A stretch of DNA of 64,000 nucleotides from Ophiura sarsii (Eukaryota > Echinodermata > Ophiuroidea > Amphilepidida > Ophiuridae). The translations under genes and the position numbers were made by a program. The notes beneath the pieces were generated by a model that did no database searches, had not been told where the DNA came from, and saw only the letters and a list, made by a program, of their open reading frames with translations. The stretch is from assembly GCA_035610835.1 (NCBI GenBank), contig CM069446.1:50817625-50881624 (forward strand), written 5' to 3'. Positions 44,308 through 54,980 of this stretch are shown here, one piece after another (position 1 is the first letter of the stretch; each line of letters begins with the position of its first letter).

Positions 44308-45310
44308 GATTTGTTGCTTTCAATCACCCAGGGTTGCAATCTCCCTGTGTCCTTATATGGAAAGGAGGCTTGGTTTTTGCTTTCCAAATATCAAAATAAT
44401 GTAGCTGTGTGCAACTTTCCCCGATGATTTGCTTGCCTGATGAACTCTGTTGCTGTTGGTTTTTACAGAGTAGACTATAGCTCTCCATCAGCCTCAGCTC
44501 TTTTATTAGTTCAGGACACTGCAGCTGCATTGTTTGTGTGTGCTCAAAAGCATAGATGGAAATTCGTCCTGAAGGAACTTGCAGCAGTGTTGAGTAGTAG
44601 AAATGAAATAGTGATGGCCTATGCAGGGGATAAAACTTCAGATGATTTGTTGCTTTCAATCACCCAGGGTTGCAATCTCCCTGTGTCCTTATAAGGAGGC
44701 TTGGTTTTTGCTTTCCAAATATCAAAATAATGTAGCTGTGTGCATCGTTCCCGATGATTTGCTTCTGACAATCACACATGATGAACTCTGTTGCTGTTGG
44801 TTTTGACAAAGTATAGCTCTCCATCAGTCCAAGCTCTTTTATTAGTTCAGGACACAGCTGCATTGTTTGTGTGTGCTCAAAAGCATAGATGGAAATTCGT
44901 CCTGGAGGAACTTGCAGCAGTGTAGAGTAGTAGAAATGAAATAGTGATGGCCTATGCAGGGGATAAAACTTCAGATGATTTGTTGCTTTCAATCACCCAG
45001 GGTTGCAATCTCCCTGTGTCCTTATAAGGAGGCTTGGTTTTTGCTTTCCAAATATCAAAATAATGTAGCTGTGTGCATCGTTCCCGATGATTTGCTTCTG
45101 ACAATCACACATGATGAACTCTGTTGCTGTTGGTTTTGACAAAGTATAGCTCTCCATCAGTCCAAGCTCTTTTATTAGTTCAGGACACAGCTGCATTGTT
45201 TGTGTGTGCACAAAAGCATAGATGGAAATTCATCCTGGAGGAACTTGCAGCAGTGTAGAGTAGTAGAAATGAAATAGTGATGGCCTATGCAGGGGATAAA
45301 ACTTCAGATG
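44308..45310. repeat. 333-336-bp tandem repeat, three copies
   Basis: Copies start at 44308, 44644 and 44977, each beginning GATTTGTTGCTTTCAATCAC (the first slightly divergent) and ending GGATAAAACTTCA. The last two are nearly identical. Because 333 is a multiple of three, similar frames recur on both strands, but each is closed by stops inside every unit. Confidence 0.9.
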
Positions 45311-45923
45311 TTATATATTATAGAATAGAGAAAGTGCAATTTTATATAATTTCTTTAGCTTTCCGAACACTATGCGCAAGGATTTTTTTATTGATTTTTT
45401 TTACAGTAAGCTGTAGTTACTCTTCTATTCTGCCTAACTCTCTGCTATTCTTATATTTAGACTGATTGGTTGAGATTGGTCAAAAAGCTTCAACCCAAAA
45501 TACTTTTCTTACCACATTGCTGATTGTCTGATTAAACTATGTTGGGGCATCTTCACAACCAATAAAAATGAGTTTTAGAGGCCGAATACCGATATTCTGA
45601 GAGAGAATAGCAGTGTTAACAAAACCAGTGACTAATTTTATCAGCCCATTATGGCAAATTTTGGGCCATGTTTATGTTGCATTGAAACCAACGGTTGGTA
45701 GCACATGGGATACTTTTCACGATAAAGTGGGCTTATTTTGCTACTGTGTGGCAACACTTGATTAATGGCAACACTGACAAATATTTAGATTAATAAGTAA
45801 ATTACATCCAACTGTTTCTATAATTTGTTTTTAGTTAGACATGAATTTCAACCGTATACTACTGTACCACATGTCTTTCCTCATCTCATGCCTTGCTTAC
45901 TACTTCAAGCTTATACCTGTTCA
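45311..45923. other. Unassigned intergenic DNA
   Basis: No gene or repeat recognised. Confidence 0.25.
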
Positions 45924-46143
45924 TTAACACTATCCATGCGGCAGGCGTCTGCAAGAACATTTCAAAAATGTCAGAACATGTTTCAAAATTGTTCAAATTA
46001 TTGAATTTCAGTACCATATTTGGAATCACCATGAGAAATGCATTAAAATAAGTACAAACATGCTTAGTATTGGATCAGTAATTCTTGAAATAGACTTTAA
46101 AAGTTGAATATGATACAACTAATAGCCACATGGAAAGTGTTAA
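45924..46143. mobile_element. MITE-like repeat with TTAACACT ends
   Basis: Begins TTAACACTATCCATG and ends CATGGAAAGTGTTAA. The interior (ATGAGAAATGCATT, AAGTACAAAC) matches the reverse strand of about 23620-23990. Confidence 0.6.
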
Positions 46144-49100
46144 GCTAACCTATCTTATATTTTATAACTACAAACTGGGTAAATGTATTTTTTTTAAAGA
46201 GAGGCGGTTCATAAAAATTAGACTATGTGTATTTTGTTTTTTAGCATCTTTTTCATACCTATAATCAGCATGCTGTGGACTTACTGCCAACTATTTCACA
46301 CAGATATAATTTGGATATCGACATGTATGCTTGCATTGGTGGAATTTTGATCCTAAGCATTATGTCGAGTGATTTCATGAATATTTCATGTTAAAAAACC
46401 TTGAAATAGATTATAACACAATCTACGGTCTACGCATACAAAAATTGGCTCAAGAAAGAGCCCAATCTCAACAATGAAGTTTGAAAAATAGTAGATCAAA
46501 AATCTACAAATTGAAATTTGTTTGCACTTCAAGCCTACATATCCTACCCTAAAATCCTATGGTACATTATCACTCACCTTTTGTATGAACTGTGGCCATG
46601 GGATTGAGAATATAATGGGAGCTAGTCTTGTATTTGTATGCAACAGCTATATGTATTGTGTTTGAAACAACAGGAAAGTAAGATATGACCCTGAACAGGA
46701 GAAAAAATGTGTGATAAGTTCACAAAATCTTGTGACATTTTTGGCCAATTTTGTGATTTTGGTTTCAGCTAATGTGAAATTATTACCAGCCCGTTGTAAC
46801 ATAATGGCCAGAGCTAATATGAAATCGTCACTAACACTTGTGACATTTTCAAGAACTCTTGTGAAAATCTTCACAAACTTTTGTGAACATGAACATCTTT
46901 ACAAACTCGTGTAAAATTTTCACAACATTTTATGAACATTTTCATCCGATCTTGAAACATTTTCACAAGTGGCAAGCAAAAATGTTTATAATTTCTCCCG
47001 CTCTCTCTATCGGCTGTTTCTTGCACTCATTCCATACCAGGTGAAAAGTTGTGAAATTTTAATTGTCATTATGCCTCCCATCTTTTCACAAGAAACATTT
47101 TCACAAGGGAACGCCTTTATAGTAATCGGTCTTCATTCTTCACCGGTTTAGGGTCAATGAGCTGAGTTAGCCATATCATTGAAATATGTAACTGAATGGA
47201 ATTACGGAGTTTGATTTGTAAAAGGTCTGACACCCTTCGGTTATGTTGTTTGAATTGAACTGGTATATACATTTCACCTTATAAATAAGGTCACAACTAT
47301 TCCAAAGATCATAATTGTTGCCGATATTTTATTGGAAAATGTTATGATATCATTTTCAAACTTGGCAGCTGATCTGTCTCGGCCATTTTGCCAATCAACT
47401 CCTCCGATGTATGATGTGCAATGTAATTAATAGCAAGACTTTTAAAATGGTAATAATCATGATAGTAATGATGCATATTATAAAGTTTTATTTTCTTACC
47501 GAGTTAGCTAAGTGATAAATATTTGAAGTGATAAAATATTGTCCAAGTAATAAAAATCCATGTTTACTAATAAACTGGTATGTTTGGGTATAATTGACTA
47601 TTAATGAAACTAACTTATAAACAAAAGTATTGTTGATGCAATACTATGATGTCAGCCTACAATAACCATACCAATTTATTTTAAAGCCCTGTTTATAAAT
47701 ATGTTGATGTACATACTACATAATATATATGTAAAGTATAAATGTTTGCACCGTGATAGTGTAAATTGCATGTGCTCAGTTAAGAAAAGTGTAAACATTT
47801 CACATGTCAGAAAGCTCTGTGACATTGCTGCTGGGTGATATATCATACCTCTTGCCTCTGAGTATGCCATGATAAAATACCCAAAAATGCAAACGGCAGC
47901 CATTCGAGAGCTAAACCATTATGTTCCACTGCCTAATCACTTTTATACCAATGATTTAGCTATCGGCCGGTCATAAATTCTCCAATTACCAGATAAGGCA
48001 GGCCAGTGGCCATGCCCTAAACACTGTTTTGATGTAAATACCACATGTGGCAACGATTATATTCAACAATGACAGCCCAGACTAACAGCATGAAAAACAG
48101 ACTCTTTATGGCCTCTGTGTCTTTGGTCAGTAATACAAAAGTGTTAAGGCAGTGCGACGTAATGTGTATCGTTTCAGAGTTGTTTGTGGATATAGCAACC
48201 CGGGGGAGGGGAAGGGGGGGGGGGGGGGCAATCATGTATAAAAGTTGTGATCATCCGTGTGAATGCACTCTCAAAAACGACCCTTAACAAAGATTCTAAA
48301 AGAAGGATATAGGTCCTCAAAAGGGAGTTTTGACTGAAATTAACATATGAAGTAATTATGTGATTCGGATTTGTAGTAGATTTGTCTCATAGGCCTAACC
48401 ATTTTGGGCTATTTTTACAATGATTTTACATGACTATCGGCTCAAGCTACATTTTGTGCAGATTGAGGTTGAAAATTACACACTTATTTTTTTGAAATTG
48501 GAGATTTTGATACCCTTAGCAGGGGCTGACGTTTTGGTTGAAAAAACACCTGTAATCTTTGTTATCGTTCACGGGGATGATAACAAGATCATACCTGACT
48601 GCCCCCCTCCCCCGGTATAGCACAGATGCTTGTGCTTTTACTGCAGCCCTGTAATGGTGTACAACTACCTAATTTTGTGTTTGTGGGGTTTTTTTCCTCT
48701 TCAATTTTGCTTTATTGTTGGATTTGCAAGCAATATGCAAAATATATCAATGAGATGTTTCTGCAGAGTGCTTTAGATATAGAAATCACTTAGTATGTAC
48801 TCTTGTGAAAAAAGTTTTTATTGATGTTTAACAAGAAAGCTCCTTTTTTGTTTATTTGCAATATCGTAATACAGTAATAAGGCAGCTATGGATTATACTA
48901 TCAAGTTTAGTACAAACAATTGCTGCCTTTTTCTATGTGCTTTCTTTGGCCTAGTTCAAAAGCATGATGTACTATATAGCGGGAAATTTATGCCTGGATT
49001 TTATTTTTACATGTTCTTTTTAAAAGTGAACAATGTAACAGGAAATTTAAAAAGCTGCGAAATATTACTCTTTAGCCACAGGGTTTATCGTGTTCAAACT

Positions 49101-49287
49101 GTGATAATATGAAACGAACTACAACATTGATCAAAACAGTAAAATCCTGAAAAATTAGTGCCACAAAAATCATCCGCTATACAGTAGTCTGCTTTGCTTG
49201 CCCTCATTATGACTCTAATGAGCCTGTTTTATTTCAAGCCCTGTATTAAGATATCAACTCACACATTCTATTTTAAAATTAGTAATG
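46144..49287. other. Unassigned intergenic DNA
   Basis: No convincing gene. 46700-46990 is rich in TTCACAA/TTGTGA phrases. A G-rich run (GGGGGAGGGGAAGGGGGG) lies at about 48202-48229. TAGGCCTA at 48390. Confidence 0.3.
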
Positions 49288-52200
49288 TACTTTATCTGTG
49301 ATTCCCCATAGACTTTGTACAGGGGCAAAAAGCCACTGGAGACAACTTTGCAATGCTTTATGTGCAGTCCCATATTTTGGCAGATCGAATCAGCTGGATT
49401 TCTATACATCTCTTTTTCAATTCTGAGACGTGCAGCAGTCAAACAAGAGCCGATTGTTCAATTTATCGCTCCAAATTTGTTGGGGCGGGATCAATTTCAC
49501 AAATTGAAGGCTTTCATTTCAAACAGTTTTATTAAAGTGATACTGTGTGGAAAATTATAATCTACCATCACATTTTCGCAAATTGTGATGCAATGTTTTG
49601 TATTTTATTTGTTAACTTCAGGTTCTGGAACATAAACTGTATTTTTAAATGTGTAGAAAAAATAAAAATTTACAACTCAGACAAGCAGACAGGTTTCTGA
49701 TAGGCCACATCCAATGAAAGACCTTGTGTTATAAAATTTTCATTTTGAATTGACCAATACAAAATTTGGTGTAGATAAATGACCCGCCGTGTGTGCTATC
49801 ACCAGTGGTACTAAATCCGCGAGTCGTACGAAGGATTTCCGTCTTTCTTGTATAGCATAGGAACAAGCCAAGCTGTAATATGGTGTCCCCTTATATCACA
49901 ATGTGTATATTTATCCACGGGTGGTATATTGACTGGGCAGATTTTGAGTGTATGTTTATTTTAACCATTAGGAAATTTTAGTTTGATACGGTCTTGGTTT
50001 TTGTGTCCCGAGTGGTCGTGCGGCTGGGTGGATTTATCGACTGTGATAGCACACACAAGATTTGTAAATAGTCGTATGTTTGACATCCGTTATAATAAAC
50101 GGCATGTTTTAAGTTCTTGTTTGAGTTTATATATTTTTAATTTTTAATATTTGCCAAATCATGCAAATGACTGTTCTTATTTATTTTAATCGGTCAGTAC
50201 CTACAATTCATTTTAAAACCGTTACAGTATTTTTAACAATATTATTTATGTATGATTTTTGTTTTGTGTAAAACTATATCGAATTTGGATTATGTTCATT
50301 GGATATTTCGTAAAATCATGTTTTATGACATTTTCAATTATATAGATTTCTCTTAATGGATTTTATTTAATGGATTTTATTTTATTTCCAAATTTCTATT
50401 CAACTTACCGTATGGAGAGAGGTTTTTGGAGCGTTTCAGATCAGTATTACTTGCAGAAAAGTCCCAAATGAGTTCAACAGGTTTATAGCAGTTGACGGTC
50501 ATGTTTGGGCTAATTTGGATGTACTTGTGATCTTTTATGACCAGAGCTTATATTATTTGCCCTCTTATGTGTGTTGAAATCTATAGTGCATAAAGGTGTG
50601 TTTTTGGTTAAGTCTTACCCTAAATATCGAGGGTTTAGAGCCACAAGGTCCTATCTCCAATAGCTGGGAGGTATTACATTTAAGGCAGCCTCTTTGCTAA
50701 GCAATTGATATGAACTAAATGCAACTCATAGCAGCTATTGCAGATATATTCCTTTTGCACTATCTTCATGTGATGTGAGAAGGCACTATCTGTACTAGCT
50801 GCCAGGTGTTACATACTCATGGTGTTATACAGTGTGTTCTTGTAAAAACCTAATCTAACAAGGGGCAGCCGACTTTGTGGCACTAAACCCTTGGAATGTA
50901 CACAAGTTTTCAGTGAAACTCCATCCAGACTTTTTGACACATTGACATTAACTGCAACTGTTAAATCACCACACAGTGGAGGGCAAATAGGCCTAAATAA
51001 GAAATTTCTGACTACAACATTGAACTTGACCTTACTGGTCGACCTGAGATCAAGTTTGATCCTATAGTCTTCACTCCCAGGGTGGGTGGTTGAAAGATCT
51101 ACCTACAAATATGCACTGAGAATAATTATTGTCCTGGTGGTTTCTGGGTATCATTTATGGTACCCAGCTGCTATAGAGGTCTGATCCTCTATACAGTATG
51201 TGTATGTAGGGCATTCAGGTGTACCATGGGTAGAAGAGTGTTTGTATGACAGTTTCCGGTAAGACCACTCTTATCAAATGACATTTTGAAATAGTTATTT
51301 TGACAATTTATGACTCAACTGTCAATGTAATTTTATATTATATCAATATATATATAAGTACCAGATTTTGTGTACTGATCAACATTATGTTAATATTCTT
51401 ATGTCATATCAATATCGTTTTACCCCTCCCAAACCTGAGTCTTACGTTTTATACATGTTCCAGGGCCAGATTGTATTTGTTTTTCTATTAATGTGTTGTT
51501 GTATTATTTGGCGACAGTGGCACAAACTGAGTTATATTATATGTTATGAATGAATGCCAAATATTAATATAATGTGATGAGTATGTGCAACTGATGTAGT
51601 TATTGTAGGTACAAAAAATAAACATACACTGCAGCATGATTTAGGACTGGTTTTATGAGTCTATTATTTTAGTATTCACCTATGTGTCATGCCAGGGGGA
51701 GGGATGGTAACTCATGCTTGATTTGGATAGGATGAAAGTGTGGTAACTAAGGTTACAAAAATTAAACATACACTGCAGCATGATTAAGGACTAGTTGTAT
51801 GAGTCTTTTATTGCAGTATTCACCTATGTGTCACTGTCATGCCAGGGGAGGGATGGTAACTCATGCTTGATTTAGGTAGGATGTGGTAACTAAGGTTACA
51901 AAAAACCCATCACTGCAGTATGATTGAGGACTGTTTTTATGAGTCTTTTATTGCAGTATTGTGTCATGCCAGGGGGAGGGGTGGTAACTCGTGCTTGATT
52001 TGGGTAGGGATGTGGTGTGGTAAATAGTGTTACAACAAACACTGCAGCATGAATGTTGACTGACTGGTTTTATGAGTCTTTTATTGCAGTATTCACCTAT
52101 GTGTCATGCCAGGGGAGGGGTGGTTACGCATGCTTGATTTGGGTAGGGATGTGGGTGTGGTAACTAGGCTTACAAAAAATAAACATACACTGCAGCATGA

Positions 52201-52520
52201 TTGAGGACTGGTTTTATGAGTCTTTTATGGCAGTATTCACCTATGTGTCATGCCAGGGGAGGGATGGTTATACTCATGCTTGATTTGGGTAGGGATGTGG
52301 GTGTGGTAACTAGGGTTACAAAAATAAACATGCACTGCAGCATTTTTGAGAACTGGTTTTATGAGTCTTTTATTGCAGTATTCACATGTGTCTTGCCAGG
52401 TGAGGGGAGGTAGCCTAAGCTTGTTTTGGATGTGGGTTGCAAAATAAATTTTCGGAGCTAAAGTTTTCCACAGGAGTTTTGGGAACTTTCGAAACAATCT
52501 TAATTTAAAATTGAAACTTG
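49288..52520. repeat. Segmental duplication, copy 2 (before gene C)
   Basis: Collinear with 19578-22740. It lacks the TA-flanked MITE (empty site about 50300-50312), has an extra 70 bp near 50810-50880 and more satellite units. Frames here and in copy 1 are not conserved with each other. Confidence 0.85.
51608..52440. repeat. About 140-bp satellite, about six units
   Basis: Same unit as 22255-22680 (ACTGCAGCATGATT, TTTTATGAGTCT, GTGTCATGCCAGGGG), with units starting near 51608, 51754, 51893, 52030, 52164 and 52315. Confidence 0.8.
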
Positions 52521-52739
52521 AAAGTAAATCCCTATACTGTTTAAATAAAGCACTAGGCTATATAAAATTAAATACTTCAGAAGAACATACAGCACAACAT
52601 ATCATTGAATGTTATATAACACTGACATAATGGTTCATGTGTTTATTCCAAAAAAGAACACTGGCTGGTCGATTATGTAGCATACATTAATTCACATATT
52701 TAAACAATGACCACAGACTCTGTGATAATTACAATGTAG

Positions 52740-52865
52740 AAATGCTTAAAGATATATTATCTTTGCCAGGGAACGCCCTCCTCGAAAATAATTGAAAGCA
52801 GATTTTCTTGCAGATTTACATTTCTGATCATAAATTGTACATACATTCCAAGATACGAGGGGGTA
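52740..52865. mobile_element. Left part of a foldback MITE, interrupted
   Basis: Matches the family of 36060-36440 (GAACGCCCTC, GCAGATTTTCTTGCAGATTT) up to ACATTCCAAGATACGA. Family sequence (GATACGATTCTTAATTAC) resumes at 53461, so another element sits inside it. Confidence 0.65.
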
Positions 52866-53450
52866 TCAATTTTTTTTTGAAATCAACCAGAAGTGAAGGA
52901 GCTATATCGATGAAATTTTGTCAGTGTAATCACTGGTCCTTAAAAACATTATGGTGCAAAAATGGTCTCATAAAGTATGTTTGCTTTTATACAGGTGGCG
53001 CTTGATGCCAAGGCCATGTAAATCATTGACATCTTCCAACGGTGATGTGTACATGGTAAATTATAATGGTCCAATAACTGATTCTTGTGGGACGCCTTCC
53101 AGAAGAATATTAGGCTCAGATTTTTTTTACATTTTGTCATTTGTCACTCGTAGGTCTCAATTTATCTCTGTCAATGACAAAATGTCTAAGCCTCATACTC
53201 CTCTGGAAGGCTACCCATAAGGATCGGTTTTTGAACCATTATCGTTTACCATGTACACAGCACCGTTGGGAGATGTCATTGATTTACATGGCCTTGGCAT
53301 CTAGGCGCGTCACCTGTATAAAAAGTAAACATACTTATGAGACCATTGTTGCACCATAGTGTTTTAAGGACCAGTGATTACACTGACAAGATTTCATTGA
53401 TATAGCTCCTTCACTTCTGGGTGATTTCAACAACTTTTTGATACCCCCCT
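52866..53450. mobile_element. Foldback made of inverted reverse-transcriptase fragments
   Basis: The left arm from 52866 (GAAATCAACCAGAAGTGAAG) and the right arm to 53450 (CTTCACTTCTGGGTGATTTC) are inverted copies. Each arm also holds a decayed retrotransposon piece in opposite orientation: minus strand about 52985-53115 reads LEGVPQESVIGPL, stop, FTMYTSPLEDV; plus strand about 53150-53310 reads RRSQFISVND, then YP, stop, GSVFEPLSFTMYTAPLGDVI. These match the GVPQGSVLGPLLF region of non-LTR (CR1/L2-like) reverse transcriptases. Confidence 0.7.
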
Positions 53451-53977
53451 CGTACAGGACGATACGATTCTTAATTACTTCAAAATCATACAGCACTCCA
53501 ACACATCTCTTCTCTTCATGCCCCTTTAAGCCCTCATTGTAAACAAAATCCATACTTTCCTGAACTTTGTATAACTCATGGGCACTATACAATCTCTCTT
53601 AAAAAAAACTTTTCAAGAAGTTACTACTGATTAGTGCCTGAAATGTAAATGATGTACATGCAGTTGGTCTGAGAAAAGATTTAAATCAGAATAAGTTCTA
53701 AATTGGTTAGGATAATGTTTTCTTAAATCAACCTTGAGTATTAAACCATATTATTTTAACTTTTTGCAGCCATATGTTACAATCCAATATAATTAACCTA
53801 GATCATAGATCATACAGGCTGAGGGCGTATGTGATGTTGGTCCGATTGAAATGGTTACATCTATAATCTATCCTTTTTTTTGTGATTTAAATGAAAAAGG
53901 AGTTCTATGTTAATCTGGAAGAGGAGATAGCTTTTGTCTTCAGTGTTAGGGGGCGCTGGGTTGCAATTTGATTTTAC

Positions 53978-54117
53978 TCATACTGCTGTTTCATCAATCA
54001 TAATGTATGTGTGCCCATTGATATTCCCTTTACGGTCTAAGCAACTAAACAAAGAATTACCAATGATGGTGTACAGGAATGGATTGAGAGCTGAATTTAT
54101 CGGAAGCACAAAATCAA
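53978..54117 (-). pseudogene. Severed 3' end of a fourth receptor copy
   Basis: About 46 codons matching the receptor C-terminus are present: TM7 with NPFLY, the GNSLFSCLDRKGN tail and the ETAV end with its stop. At 54117 the homology breaks inside the segment equivalent to 55115 and runs straight into the 140-bp satellite. The 3' flank (53460-53977) is repeated before gene C at an offset of 1003 bp. There is no start, no LRRs and no TM1-6, so it cannot encode a receptor. Confidence 0.85.
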
Positions 54118-54335
54118 TTTATTGCAGTATTCACCTATGTGTCATGCCAGGGGAGGGATGGTAACTCGACATGCTTGATTTGGGTAGGATGTGGGTGTGG
54201 TAACTAGGGTTACAAAAATAAACACCACTGCAGGATGATTGAGGATTGGTTTTATGAGTCTTTTACTGCAGTATTCACCTATGTGTCATACCAGGGGAGG
54301 GATGGTAGCCTATGCTTGTTTTGGTTATTTTTTGA
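54118..54335. repeat. Satellite fragment fused to the receptor relic
   Basis: About one and a half units of the 140-bp satellite (ATTGCAGTATTCACCTATGT, CATGCCAGGGGAGGG) begin exactly where receptor homology stops. Confidence 0.75.
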
Positions 54336-54450
54336 AATCAACCAGAAGTGAAGGAGCGCTATCGATGAAATTTTGTCAGTGATTACACTGACAAGATTTC
54401 ATTGATATAGCTCCTTCACTTCTGGGTGATTTCAACAACTTTTTGATACC
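54336..54450. mobile_element. Collapsed copy of the 52866 foldback
   Basis: Carries both outer arm ends (GAAATCAACCAGAAGTGAAG and CTTCACTTCTGGGTGATTTC), but the middle of about 470 bp is gone; the arms join at TTTGTCAGTGATTACACTGAC. Confidence 0.75.
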
Positions 54451-54980
54451 CCCTCGTACAGGACGATACGATTCTTAGTTACTTCAAAATCATACAGCAC
54501 TCCAACACATCTCTTCATGCCCATTTAAGCCCTCAATGTAAACAAAATCCATAATTTCCTGAACTTTGTGTAACTCATAGGCACTATACAATCTCTCTTT
54601 AAAAAAAAGGATTTTTCAAGAAGTTACTACAGATTAGTGCCTGAAAAGTAAATGATGTACATGCAGTTGGTCTTAGAAAAGATTGAAATCAGAGCAAGCT
54701 CTAAATTGGTTAGGATAATGTTTTCTTAAATCAACCTTGAGTATTAAACCATATTATTTTAACTTTTTGCAGCCATATGTTACAATCCAATATAATTAAC
54801 CTAGATCATAGATCATACAGGCTGAGGGCGTATGTGATGTTGGTCCGATTGAAATACTTACATCTATAATCTATCGTTTTTCGTGATTTAAATGAAAAAA
54901 AGGAGTTCTATGTTAATCTGGAAGAGGAGATAGCTTTTGTCTTCAGTGTTAGGGGGCGCTGGGTTGCAATTTGATTTTAC
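54451..54980. repeat. Shared 3' flank of copy C
   Basis: Near-identical to 53450-53977 at an offset of about 1003 bp and similar to 24701-25152. No gene. Confidence 0.8.

Noticed and set aside
44324..45211. Repeated minus-strand frames of about 110 codons as a tandem gene family
   Set aside because: They follow from the 333-bp repeat length and each ends in stops; no domain or start signal is seen.
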